From the NCBI RefSeq assembly GCF_018614775.1, contig NZ_JAGGOF010000072.1, positions 1 through 49,042 on the forward strand: DNA of 49,042 bases. Direction: 5' to 3'. Positions 1 to 8,305 of the stretch are shown here, one piece after another. Every line of letters begins with the position of its first letter. Positions within the stretch are counted from its first letter, which is position 1. The notes under the pieces were generated by a model. That model worked only from the letters and a program-made list of their open reading frames with translations, was not told where the DNA came from and searched no databases. The DNA comes from Pseudomonas fluorescens. Lineage in GTDB: Bacteria; Pseudomonadota; Gammaproteobacteria; Pseudomonadales; Pseudomonadaceae. The position numbers and the translations under genes were made by a program.

Positions 1-174
1 GGCCAGATCTCGCAGAAACTGCAACAAGCCTTGGAGTCCCTCGCCAGCGCGCGGGAGCGTACCCGTCCGATGGTCGATGCCACCGAAGTGTACATCGGCG
101 GCCACCCCTGGCAGACGGTGGCGATCTCCGCCGGGTTCGGCTTGGTGGTGGGGTTGCTGCTGGGCCGGCGTTAA
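1..174 (+). pseudogene. Duplicate 3' part of the DUF883/ElaB-like gene
   Basis: The first 58 codons of the window, read in frame from base 1, repeat exactly the C-terminal half of the protein encoded on the minus strand at 322-639, down to the same GRR end and TAA stop. This is one arm of a perfect inverted repeat (1-239 against 257-495), not an independently diverged paralogue. Because it starts at the contig edge and is identical, it is most likely a fold-back assembly artefact seeded at the REPIN hairpin. A genuine recent inverted duplication cannot be excluded from sequence alone. Confidence 0.8.
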
Positions 175-198
175 GCCCCCACCTGTGGGTTAAGCCAA

Positions 199-297
199 CC
201 CCCTGTGGGAGCGGGCTTGCTCGCGAAGGCGGTGTGTCATGCGAAATATGTTTGGCTGACACACCGCCTTCGCGAGCAAGCCCGCTCCCACAGGGGG
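199..297. repeat. REPIN (paired REP hairpin)
   Basis: Two inverted REP units with cores GTGGGAGCGGGCTTGCTCGC and its complement flank a short loop. They lie just downstream of the stop of the 322-639 gene. The element belongs to the same family as those at 12.4, 17.6, 24.1, 32.0 and 39.8 kb. Here it also forms the centre of the long inverted repeat. Confidence 0.9.
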
Positions 298-321
298 TTG
301 GCTTAACCCACAGGTGGGGGC

Positions 322-639
322 TTAACGCCGGCCCAGCAGCAACCCCACCACCAAGCCGAACCCGGCGGAGATCGCCACCGTCTGCCAGGGGTGGCCGCCG
401 ATGTACACTTCGGTGGCATCGACCATCGGACGGGTACGCTCCCGCGCGCTGGCGAGGGACTCCAAGGCTTGTTGCAGTTTCTGCGAGATCTGGCCGCGCA
501 GGTTTTCCGCGTCTTCGCCGACCAGTGCGGCACCGTTCTTGAGCAGCTTCTCCGACTCTTCGATCAACGCCTTCAATTCGCTGAAAGCTTGATCCTTGAT
601 CTGCTCTCCGTTGGCTTGCAAGGTGCTTTTACGCGCCAT
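322..639 (-). CDS. DUF883/ElaB-YqjD family membrane-anchored protein
   Basis: A 105-residue protein with a hydrophilic, helical N-terminal part rich in Glu, Lys and Gln. A conserved block around GGHPWQTV precedes a single C-terminal hydrophobic segment (about residues 86-103) ending in GRR. This is the layout of the ElaB/YgaM/YqjD family, tail-anchored inner-membrane proteins; E. coli YqjD binds ribosomes in stationary phase. The start at MARKST is chosen because an AGGAG motif lies about 8 bases upstream; an earlier in-frame ATG at 672 has none. The function here is inferred from the family only. The 3' half is duplicated in inverted orientation at the window start. Confidence 0.85.
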   Translation of the reverse strand: MARKSTLQANGEQIKDQAFSELKALIEESEKLLKNGAALVGEDAENLRGQISQKLQQALESLASARERTRPMVDATEVYIGGHPWQTVAISAGFGLVVGLLLGRR

Positions 640-799
640 GTGTGTGACTCCTGATGGATGATGGCAATGCACTATTGAGTGTTGCGCAGACTGAAAAGTT
701 GCGCCAGGCGAGGCACAACCGGCTCATTTCATGAAAGCGGGTTAAGGCTATTCGGCGCAAGGTGTAAGATGGCGCCTATTTACGCAACAGGTAATTCCC

Positions 800-1054
800 A
801 TGAGCTTCAATCTGGCTGACAGGCCCCTTGCCGAGCGCGCCGCGCTGGAAGACGAAAAATCCCGACTCTTTGAGCTGTGGCAGAACAATTTGGGTAAAGC
901 CAAGGGCGACGCCGCCCGCTTGTTCGGCGAGCGTTCCAAGCGCAAGGGCAAGTGGGCCGAGTGGGTGCGGGCTGAACTGGACGGCATGTCGCCGCCGGAA
1001 TACGCCAATATGGTGCGAAGTGAAGTCAATCGCCTGATGGCGGCCAACAAGTAG
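800..1054 (+). CDS. Conserved hypothetical protein, 84 aa
   Basis: A small, highly charged, probably helical protein starting MSFNLADRP and ending NRLMAANK, with many Arg, Lys, Glu and Trp residues. No signal peptide or membrane segment is visible. A weak Shine-Dalgarno (ACAGG) precedes the ATG. Its last 29 bases overlap the 3' end of the convergent LysR gene. I do not recognise a named domain. Normal Pseudomonas codon use and a plausible start support a real gene of unknown function. Confidence 0.7.
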   Translation: MSFNLADRPLAERAALEDEKSRLFELWQNNLGKAKGDAARLFGERSKRKGKWAEWVRAELDGMSPPEYANMVRSEVNRLMAANK

Positions 1055-1958
1055 ATCCCCAGGCGAAGGCTGCGCTGATCGCCTCGCGCACCTTGAGCAC
1101 GGCCGGATCCGTTTGTGTGTGGGTTCGCCATCCCAGCTCGATCGGATAGCGGGGCAGGCCCAGCGGGCAGGGCAGCAGCGCCAGGCCGCTGAGGGCCGCG
1201 ATGGCCCGGGCGGCATGGGTCGGGATGGTCGCCACGGCCTGGCTGCCCTTGAGCAGAAACGGCAGCGCGGCAAAATGGGTGGTCGAGGCGCACACCCGCC
1301 GGCTCAGCCCGAGCCCGGCCAACCCTTCATCGGTGATGCCGATAAACCCACCCGACGACACCAGCAGATGCTCCCGGGCAACGAACGCTTCCAGGCTCAG
1401 GGTCTGCTGTGCTTCGGTCAGGCTGGCCGGGTCCACCAGGCACGCGTAATCACCTTCGCCCAACACCTGGCGGCTGAGCAGCCGCTGCGCGAAACCGCCC
1501 GCGGTGATCGCCAGGTCCAGGTGGCGCTCCATCAAGGCCAGGCCGACGATCTGGCTGTGGGTCTGGCGAAAAATCAAGCGCAGGCCCGGTGCGCGCTGCG
1601 CCACTTCCTCGATCAAACGGCGCCCAAAGGCAATCTCGAAGTCGTCGGACAGCCCGACGATGACCGAGCGGCCCTGGTAATGGCCAGCATGCGGATCGAC
1701 CATCGCCAGGCTCTGGCGGCACTTGTTCAATGCCTCGCTGATCACCGGCTTCAATTGATTGGCCCGCAAGGTCGGCGCCAGGCCCCGGCCCGTGCGGATA
1801 AACAATTGATCGTCATACACGCTTCGCAGCCTGCGCAGTGCCGCGCTGATGGCCGACTGCGTCACGCCCAGGCGCAAGGCGGCGCGGCTGGCGCTGGATT
1901 CGTCATGCAGGGCTTCGAAGGTCTTCAGCAAGTTGAGGTCGATGTCGGCGATATTCAT
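1026..1958 (-). CDS. LysR-family transcriptional regulator
   Basis: A typical LTTR of about 310 residues. The N-terminal winged helix-turn-helix contains LNLLKTFEAL and the recognition region GVTQSAISAALRRLR, followed by a periplasmic-binding-protein-like effector domain. The chosen start is MNIADIDLNLL; upstream ATGs at 1967 and 1982 are possible and none has a strong ribosome site. It is divergent from the nitrilase gene (starts about 95 bp apart), the usual arrangement for an LTTR controlling its neighbour, so it probably regulates nitrilase expression. The effector is unknown. The 3' end overlaps the convergent small gene at 800-1054. Confidence 0.85.
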   Translation of the reverse strand: MNIADIDLNLLKTFEALHDESSASRAALRLGVTQSAISAALRRLRSVYDDQLFIRTGRGLAPTLRANQLKPVISEALNKCRQSLAMVDPHAGHYQGRSVIVGLSDDFEIAFGRRLIEEVAQRAPGLRLIFRQTHSQIVGLALMERHLDLAITAGGFAQRLLSRQVLGEGDYACLVDPASLTEAQQTLSLEAFVAREHLLVSSGGFIGITDEGLAGLGLSRRVCASTTHFAALPFLLKGSQAVATIPTHAARAIAALSGLALLPCPLGLPRYPIELGWRTHTQTDPAVLKVREAISAAFAWGSTCWPPSGD

Positions 1959-2052
1959 AGGGCTCATATCGTTTAGCAGCATCCGGGGCTTTATTCATGA
2001 TCGGCGGACGCATGAGAATCGGCAACACCTGATGATCACGGAGTTGAAAAGC

Positions 2053-2976
2053 ATGCCCACATCCATCGTCGCTGCCCTGCAGATCGGCTCGTTGCCCGGC
2101 GGCAAGGGCGAAACCCTGGCGCAGATCCTTTCCTATGAAGACGCTATCCGCCAGGCCGGTGCCCGTCTGGTGGTCATGCCCGAAGCGCTGCTGGGCGGGT
2201 ATCCCAAGGGCGAGGGGTTTGGCACCCAGTTGGGTTACCGCTTGCCGGAGGGGCGCGAGGCGTTTGCCCGTTATTTCGCCAATGCCATTGACGTGCCCGG
2301 GGTTGAAACCGAAGCCCTGGCCGGGCTTTCAGCGCGTACGGGTGCGAGTCTTGTGCTGGGTGTGATCGAGCGTGCCGGCAGCACGTTGTATTGCACGGCC
2401 CTGTATTTCGAGCCTGACGCGGGCCTGGTGGCCAAGCACCGCAAACTGATGCCCACGGGGACCGAGCGGCTGATCTGGGGCAAGGGCGATGGCTCGACCC
2501 TGCCGGTGATCGACAGTCAGGTCGGTCGCGTGGGGGCGGCGGTGTGCTGGGAAAACATGATGCCGTTGCTGCGCACGGCGATGTACGCCAAGGGCGTGGA
2601 GGTCTGGTGTGCACCGACGGTGGATGAACGGGAGATGTGGCAAGTGACCATGCGCCATATCGCTCATGAAGGCCGTTGTTTTGTGGTCAGCGCCTGCCAG
2701 GTCCAGGCCTCGCCAGAGGCCTTGGGCGTCGAGGTCGCGAACTGGCCGGCCGAGCGCCCGCTGATCGCCGGCGGCAGCGTGATTGTCGGGCCCATGGGTG
2801 ATGTACTGGCCGGGCCATTGAAAGACACGGCTGGTTTACTGACCGCTGAAATCGATACCGATGAACTGGTGCGGGCGCGCTACGACTACGACGTGGTTGG
2901 GCACTACGCCCGGCCGGACGTCTTCGAACTGGTGGTGGATGAGCGCGCCAGGCCGGGGGTGCGTTTCACGCAGTGA
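2053..2976 (+). CDS. Nitrilase (carbon-nitrogen hydrolase superfamily)
   Basis: A 307-residue member of the nitrilase branch, which hydrolyses nitriles to carboxylic acids and ammonia. The catalytic Glu-Lys-Cys triad is visible: E44 in MPEALLGGYPKG, K131 in KHRKLMPTGTERLIW, and C165 in GAAVCWENMMPL. The full-length insert after the Lys and the CWEN context place it with true nitrilases rather than amidases. The start at 2053 (MPTSIVAALQ) is preceded by GGAG; the frame stays open upstream but that part is not nitrilase-like. It lies divergent from the LysR gene, which probably controls it. Substrate preference (aliphatic, aromatic or arylacetonitrile) cannot be read from the sequence. Confidence 0.92.
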   Translation: MPTSIVAALQIGSLPGGKGETLAQILSYEDAIRQAGARLVVMPEALLGGYPKGEGFGTQLGYRLPEGREAFARYFANAIDVPGVETEALAGLSARTGASLVLGVIERAGSTLYCTALYFEPDAGLVAKHRKLMPTGTERLIWGKGDGSTLPVIDSQVGRVGAAVCWENMMPLLRTAMYAKGVEVWCAPTVDEREMWQVTMRHIAHEGRCFVVSACQVQASPEALGVEVANWPAERPLIAGGSVIVGPMGDVLAGPLKDTAGLLTAEIDTDELVRARYDYDVVGHYARPDVFELVVDERARPGVRFTQ

Positions 2977-2977
2977 T

Positions 2978-3448
2978 TCACCACGTGGCGGTGGAACCGC
3001 GCAAATCGAGGGTGCCGCGGTCAACGAAGCGCATCGTCCCGAACAGCCCGCCAGCGAGCTTGCCCTTGAGCACGTAGGGCAGGTTATCCAGGCTTTGGGT
3101 CTGGCTCAGGCCCAAGGTCTGGCGCAGCACGGAAAACGCCGAAATGCTCACCGGGATGCTCACGATCGCTTCGGAAAACCGTGGGATCGAGCCGGTCTGG
3201 TCGCTGACCCCGGAGGCCAATTCGCGGCCGTTGACCTCCAGCTCCAACGCCACGCCGTTATAGTCAATGGTGGTTTCGTTGGGATTTTGCAAGCGCAGCT
3301 TCACGGCAAAGCGCATCTCCAGATCCTGGCTGGGCAGCGGCTCGATGCCGACCACGTTGATGTTCAGCGGGTCGCGGTGCGGGAACAGCGCGCAGGCGCT
3401 GAGGTTGAGCAATATCATTAAAAGGGACAAGCCGAGGATTCTGCGCAT
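2978..3448 (-). CDS. LEA type 2 (WHy domain) lipoprotein
   Basis: A 156-residue lipoprotein. The signal peptide MRRILGLSLLMILLNLSAC ends in an LSAC lipobox, with Cys19 as the predicted lipidated residue. The mature part matches the LEA14/WHy fold: a conserved beta-rich segment with RLQNPNETTIDYNGVALELEVNG and a later repeat of similar strands. These proteins are envelope-anchored and associated with stress, with no defined enzymatic role. The start at 3448 is chosen because an earlier in-frame ATG (3538) would add 30 residues before the signal peptide. The gene converges on the nitrilase gene with a one-base gap. Confidence 0.85.
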   Translation of the reverse strand: MRRILGLSLLMILLNLSACALFPHRDPLNINVVGIEPLPSQDLEMRFAVKLRLQNPNETTIDYNGVALELEVNGRELASGVSDQTGSIPRFSEAIVSIPVSISAFSVLRQTLGLSQTQSLDNLPYVLKGKLAGGLFGTMRFVDRGTLDLRGSTATW

Positions 3449-3586
3449 GATCAAACGCTCGCGATTAAATAAGAGGCACGATAACCCTCGCCACGGGTGT
3501 CCGCCATAAAGGTGTTGGCTCCTGCCATTTTCTGACACCAGCCTCTGCTAATCTGCGGCAATTATTTGCTTCCCGGATCACCCATC

Positions 3587-4304
3587 GTGTCGCGTACCAC
3601 TCGGCTGCTCACTTTGCTGCAAGTCTTGCGAGGCAAGCGTTGCCCGGTCACGGCCGCGGCCCTGGCGGTCGAACTGAACGTGTCCGAGCGCACGTTGTAT
3701 CGCGACATTGCCGAATTGACCGCCCTCGGCGCGCCGATCCAGGGCGAGGCGGGCATAGGCTATGTGTTGCGCAGCGGCCTGTTCCTGCCGCCGCTGATGT
3801 TCACCGCCGATGAAAATCGAGGCCATCGTGCTGGGTTTGCGCTACGTGGATCAGCGCGGCGACGACGTGCTGGGCAAGGCCGCCACCGACGCGTTGGCGA
3901 AGGTCGCCGCAGTGCTCGCGCCCGACGTTCGGGATGCCTTGCGCAACCCCACGGTGTTGCCGGGGCCGCCGGGCTATGGCTACCCGCAGAACACCGTGGA
4001 ACTGAATGTGTACCGCCAAGCCATCCGCACCCAGGCCAAGCTGCACATCGATTATGCCGACGTGAATAAAACCCCCAGCCAACGGCTGATCTGGCCGCTG
4101 GCCCTGGGCTTTTTCAATGAGGCACGGGTGGTGGTGGCCTGGTGCGAATTGCGTGGCGCCTACCGGACCTTTCGCACCGACCGGATTGCCTCGGCCACCG
4201 AGCAGGGCGAGCGTTATCCGGGCCGCCGCAGTGATCTGTTGCGCGCCTGGTTTACGCTGATGCAGCTGGACGAAACCGGACGTTTCACTCCTGACAAAAA
4301 CTGA
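3587..4304 (+). pseudogene. HTH/WYL-domain regulator (YafY-like), frameshifted
   Basis: The reading frame opens with a DeoR-type helix-turn-helix (VELNVSERTLYRDIAELTALG) and runs to MFTADE. It then shifts by one base and continues in the +1 frame from IEAIVLGLRY through a WYL domain to about residue 239. Removing one A from the run AAAA at 3813-3816 restores a continuous YafY-type protein. The whole span of 718 bases is one more than a multiple of three. The likely start is GTG at 3587. This is either a real inactivating insertion or a homopolymer error. The gene reads toward the SnoaL-like gene and may form an operon with it. Confidence 0.85.
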
Positions 4305-4355
4305 CACAACGCTGTTCTAGCATAGTGCCAGATCGATAAAACAAGGAGCCTTGCC

Positions 4356-4697
4356 ATGTCCAATCCCGTCTCTTCCCTGGCCCCGGCCATCGCCGGCTAC
4401 ATTGCCGCCGCCAATGCCCGTGACAGTTCGGCGGTGACGCGGTTCTTCGCCGACGATGCCAACGTGTTCGATGAAGGCCAGCACCGTGTCGGCGTCCAGG
4501 CCATCGCCCAATGGATGGAGGACACCGCCCAGCGGTACCAGCCACGGGTGGAGGTGCTCAATGTGCAGCAGCGTACCGGCAAGGTGCTGGTGCAGAACCT
4601 GATTTCCGGTACCTTCCCCGGCAGCCCGCTGGAGCTGCGCTATACCTTCCGGCTCGATGAGCAAGGGAAGATCAGTCGGTTGGATATTTCGGTTTAG
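4356..4697 (+). CDS. SnoaL-like / NTF2-fold protein
   Basis: A 113-residue protein with the cone-shaped NTF2-like pattern: an N-terminal helix (AIAGYIAAANARD), an FFADDANVFDEGQH segment, and C-terminal strands LELRYTFRLDEQGKISRLDI. This is the nuclear transport factor 2-like/SnoaL-like family, which covers small-molecule isomerases, hydrolases and binding proteins. A strong AAGGAG site lies 9 bases before the ATG. It follows the WYL regulator by about 50 bases in the same direction, so the two are probably co-transcribed. Such regulator-plus-SnoaL pairs are common. No substrate can be assigned. Confidence 0.85.
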   Translation: MSNPVSSLAPAIAGYIAAANARDSSAVTRFFADDANVFDEGQHRVGVQAIAQWMEDTAQRYQPRVEVLNVQQRTGKVLVQNLISGTFPGSPLELRYTFRLDEQGKISRLDISV

Positions 4698-4722
4698 GTT
4701 GCCTGAATGCTGTGAGGATATT

Positions 4723-4809
4723 TGTGGAGCAAGGCTTGCCCGCGATACAGGCACCCCGGTTTTCAGGCTGAACCGTGTCAGCTTTATCGCGGGCAAGCCT
4801 TGCTCCCAT
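4723..4809. repeat. REPIN-like inverted repeat (GGAGCAAGGCTTGCCCGCGAT class)
   Basis: The arms TGGAGCAAGGCTTGCCCGCG and CGCGGGCAAGCCTTGCTCC face each other around a roughly 40-base spacer, between the SnoaL-like gene and zapE. The core differs from the GTGGGAGCGAGC class found elsewhere in the window, so this is a second REP class. It may act as a terminator or mRNA-end stabiliser for the upstream gene. Confidence 0.8.
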
Positions 4810-4862
4810 AGGTAGTATGTTTCATGCATACTCCGGTCCTTCATCCCCCGGACCTGAGCCGT

Positions 4863-5984
4863 ATGACACACGACTCCCCCTTGACTGCCTGGCAGTACGC
4901 CATCGAACACCACGGCTTCGTCCAGGACGAAGCCCAGGAATTGGCCATCATGGCCCTGGAGCAATGCCACAAGGCGTTGCACGAGGGGCGCAAGTCGATC
5001 AAGGGTGTTTATCTCTGGGGCCCGGTGGGCCGTGGCAAGACCTGGCTGATGGATCGTTTCTACGAGAGCCTCAAGGTGCCCGCACGCCGTCAGCACTTTC
5101 ATCATTTCATGGCGTGGGTGCACCAGCGTTCGTTCCAGCTGACCGGCACGCCGGACCCGTTGCAGGCCCTGGCCCGGGAGTTGAGCGCAGAAGTGCGGGT
5201 GCTGTGTTTCGACGAGTTGTTTGTCAGCGACATTGGCGACGCCATCATCCTCGGCCGGTTGTTCCAGGTCATGTTCGAACGGGGCATGGTGGTGGTGAGC
5301 ACATCCAACCTGCCGCCGGAAGAACTCTATGCCAACGGACACAATCGTGAGCGGTTCCTGCCGACCATCACCGCAATCAAGCAACACATGCAGGTCGTGC
5401 CGGTGAATGGCTGGCAGGACCATCGCCAGCATCCGGGCGCGGTGCAGCAGCGCTATTGGGTACGCGACCCCGCGCAAACCGACCCACTGGCCGCGGTCTT
5501 CGACCAGTTGGCCGCCGGGCAGGCGCTCGCCAGCGGGCCGATCGAAGTCGGCCACCGTCTGCTTGAGCCGGTGCGAGCCAGCGATACGGTGCTCTGGAGC
5601 CGTTATGCCGACCTCTGCGAACAACCGTTCTCGGCGCTGGATTTCATGGCCCTGTGTGACCGTTTCGGCGTTATCCTGCTCGGCGATGTGTCGAGCCTGA
5701 GCGCCGAGCAGCGCGAAGGGCGCATCGCCCGAGGCACCGAAGACGGTGTCGAGCGGGTCGAGGCCGGTGACCGCGAACTGCCACAATTGTCCGTCCACGA
5801 CGACGGTGTCCGGCGTTTCATTGCCTTGGTCGACGAGTGCTATGACCGCAAGGTACCGCTGTACCTGAGTGCGGAGGTGCCGATGGAAGACTTGTACACC
5901 GAAGGCTACCTGCAATTCGCGTTTCGCCGCACGCTCAGTCGTCTCCAGGAAATGCAGAAACAACGTTTTGGTCAGCCCGCCTGA
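4863..5984 (+). CDS. zapE: Cell-division AAA ATPase ZapE
   Basis: An AFG1/ZapE-type ATPase of about 373 residues from the chosen ATG (MTHDSPLTAWQYAI), close to the usual family length. Walker A is GPVGRGKTWLMD, followed by the family-typical HFHHFM block, Walker B LCFDELFV and a sensor region VVVSTSNLPPEELY. E. coli ZapE binds FtsZ and modulates Z-ring stability under low oxygen or heat; mitochondrial AFG1 assists respiratory protein turnover. An upstream in-frame ATG at 4824 with AGGT nearby could add 13 residues. Reads in the same direction as the GNAT gene 46 bases downstream. Confidence 0.93.
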   Translation: MTHDSPLTAWQYAIEHHGFVQDEAQELAIMALEQCHKALHEGRKSIKGVYLWGPVGRGKTWLMDRFYESLKVPARRQHFHHFMAWVHQRSFQLTGTPDPLQALARELSAEVRVLCFDELFVSDIGDAIILGRLFQVMFERGMVVVSTSNLPPEELYANGHNRERFLPTITAIKQHMQVVPVNGWQDHRQHPGAVQQRYWVRDPAQTDPLAAVFDQLAAGQALASGPIEVGHRLLEPVRASDTVLWSRYADLCEQPFSALDFMALCDRFGVILLGDVSSLSAEQREGRIARGTEDGVERVEAGDRELPQLSVHDDGVRRFIALVDECYDRKVPLYLSAEVPMEDLYTEGYLQFAFRRTLSRLQEMQKQRFGQPA

Positions 5985-6030
5985 CCTGTATCCCACCGCC
6001 GGCCCAGAGCCGTCGGTCTATCGAAGTGAC

Positions 6031-6537
6031 ATGGTAATCGTCATGGAAGAAGCCAAGGACATCCTGGTATTGCAAGCCAGCTACACCAATCCGGTGCACG
6101 CGCAAGCGATCTGTCATGTACTCAATGGCTATGCAGAAGACCCGATGGGAGGCGGCCACTCGTTGCCGGTGGAGGTGCTGCTGCACCTGCCCGAGGAACT
6201 GGCCAAGCGGCCCCATGCGTTCAGCGTGCTGGCTTTCGTCAACGGCGAACCGGCGGGATTGGTCAATTGTTTCGAAGGCTTTTCAACCTTCGCCTGCCGT
6301 CCGTTGGTGAATGTCCACGACGTGGCGGTGATGAAGGAATTCCGCGGCCTCGGGCTGAGCCAGAAGATGTTGCAGAAGGTCGAGGACATCGCCCGCCAGC
6401 GTGGTTGCTGCAAGATCACCCTGGAGGTGCTGGAAGGCAACGCCGTGGCCCAGGCGAGCTATGCCAAATTCGGTTTTGCCGCCGGCATGTTCGACCCGGC
6501 CCACGGCCGCATGCTGTTCTGGATCAAGCCCCTGTAG
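6031..6537 (+). CDS. GNAT-family N-acetyltransferase
   Basis: A 168-residue acyltransferase with the GNAT core. Motif A is VHDVAVMKEFRGLGLSQKML (the RGLGLS acetyl-CoA pyrophosphate loop) and motif B is ITLEVLEGNAVAQASYAKFGF. Alternative starts are ATG 6031 and ATG 6043 (MEEAKD); neither has a strong ribosome site. It lies downstream of zapE in the same direction, possibly one transcript. The N-terminal part contains EVLLHLPEEL, seen in several small-molecule acetyltransferases. The acceptor substrate is unknown. Confidence 0.87.
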   Translation: MVIVMEEAKDILVLQASYTNPVHAQAICHVLNGYAEDPMGGGHSLPVEVLLHLPEELAKRPHAFSVLAFVNGEPAGLVNCFEGFSTFACRPLVNVHDVAVMKEFRGLGLSQKMLQKVEDIARQRGCCKITLEVLEGNAVAQASYAKFGFAAGMFDPAHGRMLFWIKPL

Positions 6538-6565
6538 AAGCGGGCTGTATCCTCACCGGTTACGG

Positions 6566-8305
6566 TTATTGCTGCACAACGGCAGCCGCTGGCGCCTTGG
6601 GCTTTATCAGGCTGAAGTCGATCAGCCCTTTGTGCTGGCTTTCATACGGGTTGCCAATCAGCAGCGGGCGCGCCTTGAACTGATCGCTGACCAGGCTCTT
6701 GCTGTGGTCCAGTTCGTCGAAACTCAGGCCCGCCATGTCGGCCCAGGTGTGAATCAGGTGCGAGCTGCTGTAGGGCCGTGACAGGTCGCCGGCAAAGTTC
6801 CAGTCATGGCTTTCGCGCCATTTCGGCGAGGCCCAGGCCATGAACGGGATGGTGTACATCGGCGCGGTCGGCTTGGCTTCGTTGCGTCCCAGGGTGTTAT
6901 GGCCCTGGGAATCGAAGACGTCTTCACCGTGGTCCGACAGGTACAGCAGGAAACCGTTGGGGTCGCTCTTGGCGTAGTCCTTGATCAGGCTGGACACCAC
7001 GAAGTCGTTGTACAGCACCGCGTTGTCGTAGCTGTTGTAAGTCGGAACCTGATCGTCACGTACCCCGGCTGGCACGCCCTGGCGGTCGGTGAACTTGTCG
7101 AACGTCGGCGGGTACCGGTACTGGTAGCTCATGTGGGTGCCGAGCAGATGCACCACGATCAACTTGCGCGGGGCGCTGTCGGCCAGGGCCTTGTTGAACG
7201 GCTCGATCACATCGCCGTCGTACTGCGCGGCGTTCTGGTTGCGGTTGTTGTTCAGATACACCTGTTCATCGGCCTGCTGGGAGAAGGTCGTGAGCATGGT
7301 GTTGCGCTTGGTCATGGTCTGCTGGTTGGTGATCCAGAAGGTCTTGTAGCCGGCCTGTTTCATCATGCTGACCAGCGATGGGGTGCTCAGGTACAGGTCC
7401 GGGCTTTCCTCGTCGGCAAACGTCAGCACCTGCTGCAGCGCTTCGATGGTGTAGGGGCGTGGGGTAATGACGTTGTCAAACACCGCGAGCTGGTCCTTGA
7501 GCTTGTCCAGCTCCGGTGTGGTTTCGCGCGGGTAGCCGTAGAGGCTCATGCGTTGGCGGTTGGTCGATTCGCCGATCACCAACACCAGGGTCGCCGGCTG
7601 GTCGGCCATGGCATCCTTGAGGTTACGCAGGGGCGCGATCTTGCTGGCGCTGTGCAACATGCCCTGCATGTTTTCCAGCTGTTCGCCGTAGCGACGATAC
7701 GCCACTACCATCTGCCATGGCACGGCCGGCTCGATGCGATCTTCGAATTTCTCCAGGCCACCGGCGAAGCTGCCAGTGCGTTGGGTCTGCTTGATCAGTG
7801 GATAGCCGACCACGGCCATCACGATGACCAGCGCCGCTACCATGGCTTGGCCACGGGGCAGATAGACCGGGCGCAGGCGGGTCCAGAGCAGGTAGCCAAC
7901 CAGGGTGTGAGCGAGGAACGCAGGTACCATCCACCAGGCAAAATACTGGGTCATGTACTCGCCGGCTTCAGCCACGTTCGATTCGAACATGATGAAGATG
8001 ACGCTCTGGGAAAACTCCTGCTGGTAAATGAAGAAGTAACCCAGGCTTGCCATGGAACACGCCCACAGCACGAGGCCGATCAGTGCAGCGAGCAGGCGGG
8101 TGCGGGCAGGGAAGAGCAACACGGGCGCCAGCCACAGGGCACTGATCACGAACGCTTGACGGAACCCGGTGAAGCCGGACGTATTGCTCAGGAGGATGAG
8201 CAGTTGGGTGATGCCCGAGAAATACCAGAAGAACAGGAACAGCCAGCCGAGTCCGGCCCAGTCGAAACCTTTCGCAGTCGTTTTGCTGCGTTTGAACAAA
8301 CTCAT
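6566..8305 (-). CDS. cptA: Phosphoethanolamine transferase CptA
   Basis: A 579-residue inner-membrane protein of the alkaline phosphatase/sulfatase superfamily, matching the length of E. coli CptA, which adds phosphoethanolamine to the LPS core. Five hydrophobic segments occupy about the first 175 residues (WLFLFFWYFSGI and FVISALWLAPVLLF are the first two). The periplasmic catalytic domain follows, with VIGESTNRQRMSLYGYPRETTP carrying the metal-binding Glu and nucleophile Thr (about T248) and LSDHGEDV carrying metal-binding residues. The ATG at 8305 has GGAG at suitable spacing. CptA is favoured over EptA/MCR by the GESTNRQRMSLYGYPR context. Modification of LPS core would alter outer-membrane charge and antimicrobial peptide resistance. 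Confidence 0.88.
   Translation of the reverse strand: MSLFKRSKTTAKGFDWAGLGWLFLFFWYFSGITQLLILLSNTSGFTGFRQAFVISALWLAPVLLFPARTRLLAALIGLVLWACSMASLGYFFIYQQEFSQSVIFIMFESNVAEAGEYMTQYFAWWMVPAFLAHTLVGYLLWTRLRPVYLPRGQAMVAALVIVMAVVGYPLIKQTQRTGSFAGGLEKFEDRIEPAVPWQMVVAYRRYGEQLENMQGMLHSASKIAPLRNLKDAMADQPATLVLVIGESTNRQRMSLYGYPRETTPELDKLKDQLAVFDNVITPRPYTIEALQQVLTFADEESPDLYLSTPSLVSMMKQAGYKTFWITNQQTMTKRNTMLTTFSQQADEQVYLNNNRNQNAAQYDGDVIEPFNKALADSAPRKLIVVHLLGTHMSYQYRYPPTFDKFTDRQGVPAGVRDDQVPTYNSYDNAVLYNDFVVSSLIKDYAKSDPNGFLLYLSDHGEDVFDSQGHNTLGRNEAKPTAPMYTIPFMAWASPKWRESHDWNFAGDLSRPYSSSHLIHTWADMAGLSFDELDHSKSLVSDQFKARPLLIGNPYESQHKGLIDFSLIKPKAPAAAVVQQ

Larger units (their letters stand above)
1..495. repeat. Perfect 239-bp inverted repeat with 17-nt spacer
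   Basis: Bases 1-239 are the exact reverse complement of 257-495, with a 17-base spacer (240-256). The centre coincides with the loop of a REPIN (199-297). The arms include the 3' half of a coding gene, so the symmetry extends far beyond a normal REPIN. A perfect snap-back at a contig terminus is typical of an assembly or library artefact. Confidence 0.95.

Noticed and set aside
1..495. The large inverted repeat as a transposable element
   Set aside because: There is no transposase or target-site duplication, and the arms include part of an ordinary gene; a fold-back artefact explains it better.
1849..2052. Upstream extension of the nitrilase frame to 1849
   Set aside because: It runs antisense through the LysR HTH region and lacks similarity to nitrilase; the ATG at 2053 has GGAG and starts at the first conserved strand.
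4317..5996. Long open frame (about 559 codons) on the strand opposite zapE
   Set aside because: It is the antisense shadow of zapE and of the SnoaL-like gene; GC-rich codon use leaves such frames open. The plus-strand genes have clear domain motifs.
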